This document shows positions 24,506 to 32,151 of a DNA stretch of 32,152 nt, piece after piece (positions within the stretch are counted from its first letter, which is position 1; each line of letters starts with the position of its first letter). Source of the stretch: Burkholderiales bacterium. Its GTDB lineage: Bacteria > Pseudomonadota > Gammaproteobacteria > Burkholderiales > Burkholderiaceae_C. Location: assembly GCA_016191995.1 (NCBI GenBank), contig JACPVA010000047.1, positions 1 to 32,152 on the forward strand, in the 5' to 3' direction. The position numbers and the translations under genes are program-made. The notes beneath the pieces are model-generated. The model made no database searches. It had not been told where the DNA came from and was given only the letters and a program-made list of their open reading frames with translations.

Positions 24506-26056
24506 TCAGAGCGCGCGCGGCCGCAGAGCCTGGCCGCGGCGCGCGACGGACGGCTCGCGGGCCGGCAACGGTGGCGCTGCCGGCGAGCGCGCCGCGGCGA
24601 CCGCCGCCGCGAGGCGTTCGATGCCGGTGCGGATCTGCTTGACCCCGAGCGACGAGAAGCCCAGCATCACGACCTGATCGTGCCAGGGGCCGCCGCCGAA
24701 GTCGTGCGCCGCGCCGGACTGCAGCGTGTAGATGCCCACGCCATGCTCGGCCGCCAGCGCCTGCAGCGCGCTGGCGCGCGGCAACTCCGGCGGCAGCTGC
24801 CAGGCGAGGTGCATGCCACCCTCGGAGCCGGTGACCTGCGCCGCGCCGAAATGCTCGTGCAGGCAGTCGATCAGGCACTCGCGGCGCTCGACGTAGAGCT
24901 GCCGGATGCGCCGCAGGTGGTTGGCGTAGGCGCCGCTGGCGATGAACTCGGCCAGCACCGCCTGCTCGAGCCACGGCCGGCCGTTGTCGTGCAGTGCCTT
25001 GGCCGTGCGTGCCGGCGCGACGAGCTGCCGCGGCACGACCAGGTAGCCCAGCCTCAGCCCGGCGCCGAGCGCCTTCGAGAAGGTCCCGAGGTAGATCACG
25101 CAGCCGTGCGTGTCGAGCCCCATCAGCGCCGGGATCGGCGAGCCGCGGTAGCGAAAGTCGCTGTCGTAGTCGTCCTCGACGATGTAGGTGCCGGTGCGCC
25201 AGGCCCAGTCGAGCAGCCGCAACCGTCGCTCCAGCGAAAGCGTGAACCCCATCGGGTACTGGTGCGACGGCGTCACGTACAGCAGCGCGGCGCCATCCTC
25301 GGGCAGCTCGGCCACGCGCAGCCCGCCGCTGTCGACGTTGACCGGCAGCAGCCGCGCGCGGTAGCTCTCGTACAGGTAGGCCGCACCCTGGTAGGCCGGG
25401 TTCTCGATTGCCACCGAGTCGCCCTCGCGCAGCAGCAGCCGCGCCGACAGGTCCAGCCCCTCCTGGCAACCGCCGACGACGACGATCTGCTCGGGATCGA
25501 CCGCGATCCCGCGCGCCGGCCCGAGGTGCTCGGCGATCGCGTGCCGCAGCGCCGGCAGCCCGGCCGGGTCGCCGTAGTCGGTGAAGTGCGTGCCGGCCCC
25601 CGCCAGCGCGCGGTTGAGCAGGCGACGCCAGAGCTTGAACGGGAAGGAGTGCGGGTCGGGCCGCCCGAGCCAGAAATCCCAGGTCAGCCGGCGTGCCCCC
25701 GCCACCGCGTGCGCGCGGCCCTGGAACGGGATCGGCCGGCGCGTCGGCAGGGCCTCGCCGGCGACCGCCGCCGGTGCGGCGCTGCGCATCGCCATCAGGC
25801 AGGATTCGGGTAGCTCGTTGCTGACGAAGGTCCCGAGCGCCTCGCGCGACTGCAGGTAGCCCTCGGCCGTCAGCCGCTGGTAGGCGAGCATCACGGTGTT
25901 GCGCGAGACACCGAGCTGCTGCGCCAGTGCGCGGCTGGGCGGCAGCGGGGTCCCCGGGTGCAGCCGCCCGCCCAGGATCAGCGCGCGCACCTGCGCGTGC
26001 AGCTGCGCCTGCAGCGATTGCCGGTTGTCCGGGTCGAGCGAGATCGGGATCTCCAT
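24506..26056 (-). CDS. MocR/PdxR-type regulator: GntR DNA-binding domain fused to an aminotransferase-like PLP domain
   Basis: A 516-residue transcription factor. The GntR winged helix is at about 11-80: LQAQLHAQVRALILGGRL, GTPLPPSRALAQQLGVSRNT and AEGYLQSREALGTFVSN. A linker leads to a class-I aminotransferase fold (about 125-490) with VEDDYDSDFRY and the PLP lysine K328 in YLGTFSKALGAGLRLGY. The chosen ATG at 26056 has a GGGAG ribosome-binding site and begins like the family (MEIPISLDPDNRQSLQ); an ATG at 26104 would add 16 residues. MocR proteins sense PLP or amines that react with it. The gene lies 64 bp after the last hao-cluster cytochrome, so it may be part of that operon and control it. 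The effector is not evident from the sequence. Confidence 0.92.
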   Translation of the reverse strand: MEIPISLDPDNRQSLQAQLHAQVRALILGGRLHPGTPLPPSRALAQQLGVSRNTVMLAYQRLTAEGYLQSREALGTFVSNELPESCLMAMRSAAPAAVAGEALPTRRPIPFQGRAHAVAGARRLTWDFWLGRPDPHSFPFKLWRRLLNRALAGAGTHFTDYGDPAGLPALRHAIAEHLGPARGIAVDPEQIVVVGGCQEGLDLSARLLLREGDSVAIENPAYQGAAYLYESYRARLLPVNVDSGGLRVAELPEDGAALLYVTPSHQYPMGFTLSLERRLRLLDWAWRTGTYIVEDDYDSDFRYRGSPIPALMGLDTHGCVIYLGTFSKALGAGLRLGYLVVPRQLVAPARTAKALHDNGRPWLEQAVLAEFIASGAYANHLRRIRQLYVERRECLIDCLHEHFGAAQVTGSEGGMHLAWQLPPELPRASALQALAAEHGVGIYTLQSGAAHDFGGGPWHDQVVMLGFSSLGVKQIRTGIERLAAAVAAARSPAAPPLPAREPSVARRGQALRPRAL

Positions 26057-26120
26057 CCGCGTGCTCCCAGGCCGCGCCATGGCCGCGGCGGCGTCGTCCC
26101 TCATGGCCCCTCACGGTCCC

Positions 26121-26702
26121 TCACTGCGGCCGCAGCACCATCCTACCCTGTGCCAGGCTGGCGTCCAGGTCGGTCTCGTCGACCTCGTCGTGCACCAGGT
26201 TCTGGTGGCAGTCGATGCAGGTCGCGCCATGGCTGCGCATGCGCGCGTGCGCAGCCTTGGCGCTGGCGCCGGGCGGCTGCGGGTCGCGGTGGCAGGCACG
26301 GCAGGTCACGCTGTCCCAGCGCTTGAGGTTCATGCGCGCGTGGTGCGCCATCTCGAGGCGCCGCGCGTCGAAGGCCTCGATCGTCGAGTAGTCGTGGCGG
26401 AACTCCAGCACCAGCTCGCGCGCGCCGTCGACCAGATGCGTGGCCAAGGCCAGGTGCAGGTTGGCCAGCCCCTGCGGCACATGGCAGTCGCGGCACTCGG
26501 GGTTGGCGCCCAGCGCACCGTAGTGGGTCGACTTCCTCAGCTCGGCGGCCGGATAGCTCATCGAGTGGCAGCTGGTGCAGAACGCGGTCGTCGACAGCGC
26601 CGCCTCGCCGCCGACCGCCAGCAGCACCAGCAGCACGCCGCCGGCCACCCCGGCTGCGAGCGCGGCACCATGGCGCCGCAGCCGAGAGCGCGACCCGGCC
26701 AT
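26121..26702 (-). CDS. CycB/cM552-like tetraheme cytochrome c, NapC/NirT family
   Basis: A 193-residue membrane-anchored cytochrome with one N-terminal membrane helix (about 12-35) and four CxxCH sites at 42-46 (CTSCH), 70-74 (CRDCH), 134-138 (CRACH) and 162-166 (CIDCH). NapC/NrfH relatives exchange electrons between the quinone pool and periplasmic partners. In ammonia oxidisers the gene in this position (cycX/cycB, cytochrome cM552) is proposed to pass electrons from cytochrome c554 to ubiquinone. It is shorter than the Nitrosomonas protein (about 239 residues as I recall). Its ATG overlaps the cycA stop by one base. The assignment to cM552 rests on the gene order; by sequence alone it could be called NapC/NirT. 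Confidence 0.9.
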   Translation of the reverse strand: MAGSRSRLRRHGAALAAGVAGGVLLVLLAVGGEAALSTTAFCTSCHSMSYPAAELRKSTHYGALGANPECRDCHVPQGLANLHLALATHLVDGARELVLEFRHDYSTIEAFDARRLEMAHHARMNLKRWDSVTCRACHRDPQPPGASAKAAHARMRSHGATCIDCHQNLVHDEVDETDLDASLAQGRMVLRPQ

Positions 26703-27412
26703 CAGTCCTCCGAGCCGCGCGCGGCCGGCTTGGCGCCGGACTGGAACTCGTCGCGAAACGACGGCAGCGGCGGCCCGCTGAAGACGCCGTCGAGCTTGAA
26801 GTGCGCGTGCATCGCCTTGTCGCTGCGCACCGCCTTGGCGAAGTCGAAGGCGTACTTCGGGTCGACTTTGGGCGTGAACGGGGTGTAGGGCTTGCTCGCC
26901 TTGGCCCAGGGCGAGCCGGCGTAGTTGAGGTGGCAGGCGTTGCAGCGCTCCTGGAACTGCAGATCCTGCCCAGCCTCGACGAGCTGCTGGCGCGCCATCG
27001 TGCGGCCGTTCTTCTCGAACGCCTGCCCGGCCTTGCGGTGCAGCAGCCGGTATTCCGCGCCCGGCCCGTGGCAGGACTCGCAGCCGACGCCGACGAGGTA
27101 CTTGCTCGGATCCTTCGGCTCGAAACCGCCCTCGTGCCCGAAGCCGGTCGAGTGGCAACCGACGCAGTCGGGATCCTGGCGGTAGTCCTTCGCCGGGTCC
27201 AGCCCGGCCTTCTTCTTCGCCTCGGCGCGCGCCTGCGGCGCGAGCGAATCCATCGCCATCGCATGCGCGGTCTTCTCCCACGACTCGAGCTGGCTGCGGT
27301 GGCAGGAGCCGCATTTCTTGCGGCCCTCGTAGTTCGGCTCGGCGCCGGCGGCCGCGACCAGGCCGCCCAGCAGGACGAGCGCGGCCAGTGCGCGCAGGGG
27401 ATCGAGGGTCAT
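26702..27412 (-). CDS. cycA: cytochrome c554-like tetraheme protein
   Basis: A 236-residue periplasmic cytochrome, practically the length of the Nitrosomonas c554 precursor. A short signal peptide ends near AAAGA-EPNY (residue 24). The four heme sites are CGSCH (34-38), CVGCH (83-87), CESCH (111-115) and CNACH (157-161), with the family pattern YEGRKKCGSCHRSQLESW and FEPKDPSKYLVGVGCESC. C554 takes two electrons from hydroxylamine oxidoreductase; NO-reducing activity has also been discussed for it. It follows haoB by 109 bp and is coupled to the NapC-like gene by a one-base overlap. The C-terminus ends in a charged, probably disordered tail. Confidence 0.9.
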   Translation of the reverse strand: MTLDPLRALAALVLLGGLVAAAGAEPNYEGRKKCGSCHRSQLESWEKTAHAMAMDSLAPQARAEAKKKAGLDPAKDYRQDPDCVGCHSTGFGHEGGFEPKDPSKYLVGVGCESCHGPGAEYRLLHRKAGQAFEKNGRTMARQQLVEAGQDLQFQERCNACHLNYAGSPWAKASKPYTPFTPKVDPKYAFDFAKAVRSDKAMHAHFKLDGVFSGPPLPSFRDEFQSGAKPAARGSED

Positions 27413-27521
27413 GATCTGGCGTACTCCGATCTCGGGATGGAATGAAAGGCGGCGCGCGGGCCGAATGCGGTGCGGCGCAGGCGCGCGCCGGCGCCGTCGC
27501 GCGCGCGACCTGCCGGCACGC

Positions 27522-28559
27522 TCACTGCCGCGGCGCCGCGGGCGCGATGCGGTAGACCCAGTAGCCGCCGTGCTGGTAGACCAGTTCCGGGTCGCGCATC
27601 TCGAGCGGCGCCGAGCTGGTCAGCGGCAGCAGCCGCGCCAGCAGCGTCTGCGCGCTGCGTGCATCGGTGACGAAGGTCGCGCGCGCGATGCGGTCGGACG
27701 GCTCGTGCACGGTGTAGCCGCTCCATCGCTGCTCCTGCATCCAGCGCTTGACGAGGACGATCGGCCCGTGCAGGTCACCGCGCAGCGGGAAGTCCTTCGT
27801 CGCCACGCCGAGCTGCTGCGGCAGCATGCGCCCGAGCTTGAACAGGTCGGACACATGGACGACGAGAAAGGCCTGGCGCCCGCCCGCCAGCTCGCGCAGC
27901 GCCTGCGCGCCTGCGCGCTCGTCGCTGGCCAGCGCCTCGGCGAAGCGGCGGAAGTCGCGCGACTGCGCCTGCGACGGCGGCGCGCCCCAGAAGGCGCGCT
28001 CCTCGGCCTCGATCGAGCTCCGCCGCGCCAGCCAGGGCGAAGGGGCGATGAAGGGCTCGCCGAACCAGGCGTCGAAGGGCGTGCGGCGCCCGGTCAGCAG
28101 CGCCAGCGCGCGCGCGGTATCCCACCAGGCCAGCAGCAGCGCACCCTCCGGCACGTGCTCGCGCACCGCGTCGGCCAGCCCGGCGAGCTCGGCCGCGCGC
28201 GTATCGACGTGCGCCAGCGGCTCGCCGCTGGCATTGTCCCAGTCGACCATCACCGGCGCGCCGCCGGCGCGGCGCGCGATATGCCCGACCGCCAGCGGCT
28301 GGTCGATGCCGTCGGCGTGCAGCTCGACGCGCTGCAGCTGCAGCGCGCCGAAGCCCTGCAGCCCTTGCGCCCGCCCGGCATCGCCCTCGTCGCTCACACG
28401 ATACCGGTACGGGGCCGGCGCATCGCCCCACGGCCCCCAGGCCGCCCAGGCCAGCAGCGCGATCCCGACGGCGAACAGCAGCCACGCCAGCCGCGCGAGC
28501 CAGCGCTGCGGCGACGCCGGCGCGCCGGCGACCGTGGCGATCGCCGCGGCGCCGGTCAA
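27522..28559 (-). CDS. haoB: HaoB, hydroxylamine-oxidation accessory protein
   Basis: A 345-residue protein without heme motifs. One membrane helix is visible at about 21-42 ([20 protein letters not shown]); the rest should face the periplasm. No ATG or GTG fits before this helix. The best start is a TTG at 28559, which overlaps the haoA stop TGA and is preceded by AAGGA at a 6-bp distance, so translation is probably coupled to haoA. HaoB is always found next to haoA in ammonia oxidisers and methanotrophs; its biochemical role is unknown, with assembly or anchoring of HAO as the usual guess. The C-terminal strand [15 protein letters not shown] resembles the family end. The identification leans partly on gene order. 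Confidence 0.82.
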   Translation of the reverse strand: MTGAAAIATVAGAPASPQRWLARLAWLLFAVGIALLAWAAWGPWGDAPAPYRYRVSDEGDAGRAQGLQGFGALQLQRVELHADGIDQPLAVGHIARRAGGAPVMVDWDNASGEPLAHVDTRAAELAGLADAVREHVPEGALLLAWWDTARALALLTGRRTPFDAWFGEPFIAPSPWLARRSSIEAEERAFWGAPPSQAQSRDFRRFAEALASDERAGAQALRELAGGRQAFLVVHVSDLFKLGRMLPQQLGVATKDFPLRGDLHGPIVLVKRWMQEQRWSGYTVHEPSDRIARATFVTDARSAQTLLARLLPLTSSAPLEMRDPELVYQHGGYWVYRIAPAAPRQ

Positions 28560-30259
28560 TCCGCGTCCTTGCCGCGCCGGCGCGCGATCGCCAGCGCCGC
28601 GCCACCGGCCAGCAGCAGCGCACCGCCCAGGCCGCCGAGCGAGGCGCGGGTGGCGCCGTCGGACGGCTCGAGCAGGCTGGTGCGCCGCGTCTCGAGCTTG
28701 GCGACGCGCTCCTGCAGCGACGCCATCGCGCGCAGCTTGGTGTCCTCGCTCATGATCTTCGAGTAGGCGCGGTTCATCGGCTCCCAGCCCTCGGTGTAGG
28801 TCCAGCCGCCGGGGTTGACATGCGCCAGCCCGACATGCAGCTTGGCGAGGTCGTTCTCGCCCATCTCGATGACCTCGAACTCGATCGACGAGGGGTTGTT
28901 GGCCTGGGTCCAGAAGAGCTGGAAGAACTGCGCCACACCCTCCTTGTCGGGCGGAGGCGGCGCCGGGCGGTTCGTCGTCTGTCCCGGCAGCAGCTTGTCG
29001 GCGTAGAGCTTCTCGACCACCTTGTGCGCCTCCTGGTACTTGGCCAGGCCCTGCAGCGTGCCCTTGTCCATCAGCTCGAGGTAGGACCGTGCCAGCGACT
29101 CGCTGTGGCACTGGGTGCAGGTCTTGACCCAGGCCTCGAGCCGCTTCTCGGACCAGGCGCTCGTGATGTTGGCGGCCACGCCGCCGGCCGAGGGGTAGTT
29201 GGCCCAGCGCACCTTGCGCACCATGTTGTGGCTGAACTTGCCCTGGTACTCCATGTGGCAGGTCTGGCAGGTCGGCGCCGTCTGCCCGCCCTTGGCGAAG
29301 GCGTCCTTCAGCGGCATCGACCAGTTCCACTCGCTGCCCTTCATCTCGGTGATCTTGCCGTGCTTGGACAGCGAGTAGGCCTCCCAGTTGTTGTGGTCGA
29401 TGCCGTTGTGGCAGGTCGCGCAGGCCTGCGGCTTGCGCGACTCGACGACCGAGAACTCGTGCCGCGTATGGCAGGTGTCGCACTTGTTCTGGTTCTGGTG
29501 GCAGGCGGTGCAGCCCTCGGCGATCTCGCGCTGCGGCATGCCTGCCCAGATCGTCGTCTCGACGTTGGCCTTGTAGTCCAGCGCGTGCGACGGCCGGCCC
29601 TTGGGCCATTCGTTGTTCGGCCAGGTGATGGTGTCGCGCTCGGACTCGCGCTCGGCGAACTCCTGCACGTGGCAGGTCGCGCAGACGTCGGCGGTCGGCA
29701 TGCGCAGGTCGGCGGCGTGGTTCGCGCGCCCCTGGGCGTTGACGTCGACGTGGCAGTCGATGCAGCCCACTTCCTTCAGCGCCTCGCCGGCGCCGAGCTT
29801 GCCCAGCGAGCGCAGGTTGGCCTCGACCTCTTCCAGCTTGGCCTTCTTGTAGAAGGTCGGGTCCGACGGCGCGAGCTGGCGGATGCGGTCCAGGTTGGCG
29901 TGCCCGCTCTTCTTCCATGACGAGACCCAGACCGGCGACTCGTCGGCGTGGCACTTGACGCAGTCCTCCCGCGACGCGACCTCCTTGACGGTGGCGGGCG
30001 GCTTGTAGAACGAATGCGGGTCGAGGTACTTGCTGAACGGGATCGGCTTCCAGTACTGGGCGTGGCTGCCGCGACCCGCGCCCTCGGCCGGGTCCTTGTA
30101 GCGCTTGACGAGCGCCTCGTAGAGCTGCTGCGGGCTGGCGCTGCGGTCGAGCTTCAGCGCCTCGTAGGTCTCCTTCGGGATCTCGGCCTGCGCCGCGACG
30201 GCGGACCACAAGCCGGTGACGAGCACGATCCTGCCGATCCTGCGCCACATCCTGTCCAT
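28556..30259 (-). CDS. haoA: octaheme hydroxylamine oxidoreductase
   Basis: A 567-residue periplasmic enzyme that in ammonia oxidisers oxidises hydroxylamine (to NO or nitrite). A signal peptide ends after VAAQA (residue 25). Eight CxxCH sites start at C100, C166, C193, C250, C260, C280, C331 and C381. Heme 4 (C250-H254) corresponds to the P460 centre. Counting from C250, Y488 in WTYTEGW lies 238 residues on and D288-H289 lie 38 residues on, the same spacings as Tyr467 and Asp267-His268 of the Nitrosomonas enzyme as I recall its numbering. The C-terminus carries an extra hydrophobic helix (about 541-560) before RRRGKDAD, a possible membrane anchor. The ATG at 30259 has a GGAGGAG site; an earlier start at 30292 is less likely. 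Confidence 0.94.
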   Translation of the reverse strand: MDRMWRRIGRIVLVTGLWSAVAAQAEIPKETYEALKLDRSASPQQLYEALVKRYKDPAEGAGRGSHAQYWKPIPFSKYLDPHSFYKPPATVKEVASREDCVKCHADESPVWVSSWKKSGHANLDRIRQLAPSDPTFYKKAKLEEVEANLRSLGKLGAGEALKEVGCIDCHVDVNAQGRANHAADLRMPTADVCATCHVQEFAERESERDTITWPNNEWPKGRPSHALDYKANVETTIWAGMPQREIAEGCTACHQNQNKCDTCHTRHEFSVVESRKPQACATCHNGIDHNNWEAYSLSKHGKITEMKGSEWNWSMPLKDAFAKGGQTAPTCQTCHMEYQGKFSHNMVRKVRWANYPSAGGVAANITSAWSEKRLEAWVKTCTQCHSESLARSYLELMDKGTLQGLAKYQEAHKVVEKLYADKLLPGQTTNRPAPPPPDKEGVAQFFQLFWTQANNPSSIEFEVIEMGENDLAKLHVGLAHVNPGGWTYTEGWEPMNRAYSKIMSEDTKLRAMASLQERVAKLETRRTSLLEPSDGATRASLGGLGGALLLAGGAALAIARRRGKDAD

Positions 30260-30354
30260 GCGAGTCTCCTCCGGTTCGGCGGCGCTGCGCACCGCCTGCG
30301 CCGATCATGGGATCCTCAGCGTCATCGGCCAAGCACCGCGGCGCGACGCAGGCG

Positions 30355-30405
30355 TGGTGCCAATGGTGCCAGCTGCCGGGCGATGCGAGGCGATCGATGG
30401 TGCCA
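30355..30405 (-). promoter_or_regulatory. three direct repeats of TGGCACCA upstream of haoA, candidate operator
   Basis: On the plus strand TGGTGCCA occurs at 30355-30362, 30364-30371 and 30398-30405, i.e. three identical 8-mers in the same direction, starting 96 bp upstream of the haoA ATG. Spacing from start to start is 9 and 34 bp. MocR-family regulators such as GabR bind direct repeats, and a MocR gene ends this operon, so this is a natural candidate target. No clear -35/-10 pair is visible next to them. Confidence 0.5.
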
Positions 30406-30492
30406 AGACGCGCGGGCAGGCTCGGCCGGGCGCCCGGACCGCGCGCGTGGTCTGCCGATCCAGCCGCGCGCCGGATCCTGCAAGGCAGGCGC

Positions 30493-31014
30493 TCAGCCGC
30501 GCCGCCGGGTGCCTGCCTCGGGCATCGCCCCCTCGTGCCGCAGCAGCGTCGTCTTGCGCGCGAGCCCGCCGGCGTAGCCGGTGAGCGTGCCGTCGCGCCC
30601 GATCACGCGATGGCAGGGCACGACGATGGCGACCGGGTTGGATCCGACCGCGCTGCCGACCGCGCGCACGGCCTTCGGCCGCCCGCAGCGCGAAGCGACC
30701 TCGGCATAGCTGACCGTGTGGCCGGCCGGGATCTCGAGCAGCGCGCGCCAGACCTCGCGCTGGAACGGCGTGCCTTGCAGGTCCAGCGGCACCGCGAAGC
30801 GCGCGTGCGGGTCGCGCGCATAGGCCGCGAGCTCGCGCGCGAGCTGCGCCAGCCAGCGCTGCTGCGGGTCCGGCGGGCAGGCGTCGTAGCCGGCCGGTGG
30901 CGCGAACTCCAGCAGCGCGACGCCGCGCTCGGTGGCGGCGGCATGCACAGGGCCGACCGGGGTGTCGAGGGTGGCGCGGGCGACGACGCCGGTGGGCAGT
31001 GGGGCCAGTGGCAT
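30493..31014 (-). CDS. ogt: methylated-DNA--protein-cysteine methyltransferase
   Basis: A 173-residue suicide repair protein that moves an alkyl group from O6-alkylguanine (or O4-alkylthymine) to its own cysteine. The active site is C134 in VVPCHRVIG; the arginine finger is R117 in [11 protein letters not shown], and the C-terminal [13 protein letters not shown] helix is normal. The N-terminal domain (about 1-78) is short and variable, as usual. It starts 3 bp after the AlkA-type gene stops, so the two form a repair operon. No Ada-type N-terminal zinc domain is present in this protein. Confidence 0.93.
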   Translation of the reverse strand: MPLAPLPTGVVARATLDTPVGPVHAAATERGVALLEFAPPAGYDACPPDPQQRWLAQLARELAAYARDPHARFAVPLDLQGTPFQREVWRALLEIPAGHTVSYAEVASRCGRPKAVRAVGSAVGSNPVAIVVPCHRVIGRDGTLTGYAGGLARKTTLLRHEGAMPEAGTRRRG

Positions 31015-31017
31015 GGG

Positions 31018-32151
31018 TCAGTCCGGTTGCACGGCGTGGTGGCCCGCGCGTGCGCGGGCCTCCTTCGTCGCCGCGGGTGAACGGGAAGCGTCGTGCGCGG
31101 CGAGCGCGTGCCAGAGCCGCACGACGGCATACGCACGCCAGGGCCTCCAGGCCTCGGCGGCCTGCGCCGTGGCGCGTGCATCGGGGCGTGGCATCGGCGA
31201 GCTGCGCGCGTCGCCCGCCGCCGCGCCGCGCGGGTTGTGCTCGACGGACGCTCCGCGTCGCGTCTGCGCGCCGGCCCAGCCGGAGCCGGGCAAGCCCTCG
31301 GCGCCGGCCTGCGCGTCGAGGGCAGCCGCGAGCGCCGTCCGCACGCCGAGGTCGCTCGCCGGGAAGGCATCCGGCCAGGCGAGCGCGCGCATCGCGATCA
31401 GCTGCAGCGTCCACTCGCCGATGCCGGGCAGGGCGCGCAGCACCTGCAGCGTCGGCGCCAGCGGCGCGCCGGGGCGCAGCTCGAGCCGGCCCTCGGCCAC
31501 CGCCGAGGCCAGCGCCTGCAGCGCGCGCACGCGCTGGCGCACGATGCCGAGCGCGCCGATCGCGTCTGGGTCGGCACCGGCGAGCGTCGCCGGGTCCGGG
31601 AACAGGCGATGCAGGCCGTCGAACGGGGTCGCCAGCGGCATGCCGAAGCGCTCGACCAGGCGCCCCGCCAGCGTGCGCGCCGCCGCCAGCGTCACCTGCT
31701 GCCCGAGCACGGCGCGCACCGCGAGCTCGAAGCCGTCGAAGGCGCCGGGCAGGCGCAGCCCCGGCCGGGGCGGCAGCGGCATGCGCGCCAGCACCGGATC
31801 GACGAGCGCGGGATCGGCGTCGAGGTCGAAGGCATGGCGCACGCGCTGCAGCAGCGCGCCGGCCGCTGGCGCGAGCGCCGGCGCGGCGCGCAGCTGCAGC
31901 TCGCAGCGTGCCGGCACGAAGCGGCACTCGATCCAGCCTGCCGCGCGCGACCGGCCATGCGGCAGCGCGAGCGTGCGTCGCAGCACGCCGCCTTCGACCT
32001 GCTCGACGCCGGGCAGCGCGCGCGCGGCGAAGAAGTGCATCAGCGCGTCGCCATCCAGCGGCGGGCGGTAGGCCAGGCGCAGCAGCGGCGGGGTCTCGTC
32101 GTCGTATGCGACGCCGCCGGCTCGAACGGCCCCGACGCCGGCGGCGGCGCG
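31018..32151 (-). CDS. AlkA-type DNA-3-methyladenine glycosylase, possibly Ada-like fusion, 5' end outside the window
   Basis: The frame is open to the right edge (377 residues visible). A downstream ATG at 32040 would cut the first strand of the AlkA N-terminal domain (LLRLAYRPPLDGDALMHFFA), so the true start is outside; homologues in this group often carry an Ada zinc domain and an AraC-type HTH in front, which may lie beyond the edge. Counting from the ATG at 32040, the helix-hairpin-helix is LPGIGEW (204-210) and the catalytic aspartate is D230 in FPASDLGVR. Between this helix and WRPWRAYAVVRLWHAL there is an unusual insert of about 50 low-complexity residues (encoded at about 31164-31314). 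It removes alkylated bases and shares an operon with ogt. Confidence 0.88.
   Translation of the reverse strand, partial: RAAAGVGAVRAGGVAYDDETPPLLRLAYRPPLDGDALMHFFAARALPGVEQVEGGVLRRTLALPHGRSRAAGWIECRFVPARCELQLRAAPALAPAAGALLQRVRHAFDLDADPALVDPVLARMPLPPRPGLRLPGAFDGFELAVRAVLGQQVTLAAARTLAGRLVERFGMPLATPFDGLHRLFPDPATLAGADPDAIGALGIVRQRVRALQALASAVAEGRLELRPGAPLAPTLQVLRALPGIGEWTLQLIAMRALAWPDAFPASDLGVRTALAAALDAQAGAEGLPGSGWAGAQTRRGASVEHNPRGAAAGDARSSPMPRPDARATAQAAEAWRPWRAYAVVRLWHALAAHDASRSPAATKEARARAGHHAVQPD

Noticed and set aside
26121-26702. NapC for a periplasmic nitrate reductase
   Set aside because: No napA, napB or napD is present in the window; the gene is coupled to the c554-like gene inside the hao cluster.
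28556-30259. Reductive octaheme nitrite/hydroxylamine reductase or other multiheme reductase
   Set aside because: The tyrosine and Asp-His pair at oxidative-HAO spacing, and the neighbours haoB, cycA and cycB, favour the oxidative enzyme.
30355-30371. Sigma-54 promoter upstream of haoA (TGGCAC followed by GC)
   Set aside because: The GC pair is at the wrong distance from GG; the TTGC of the -12 element is missing.
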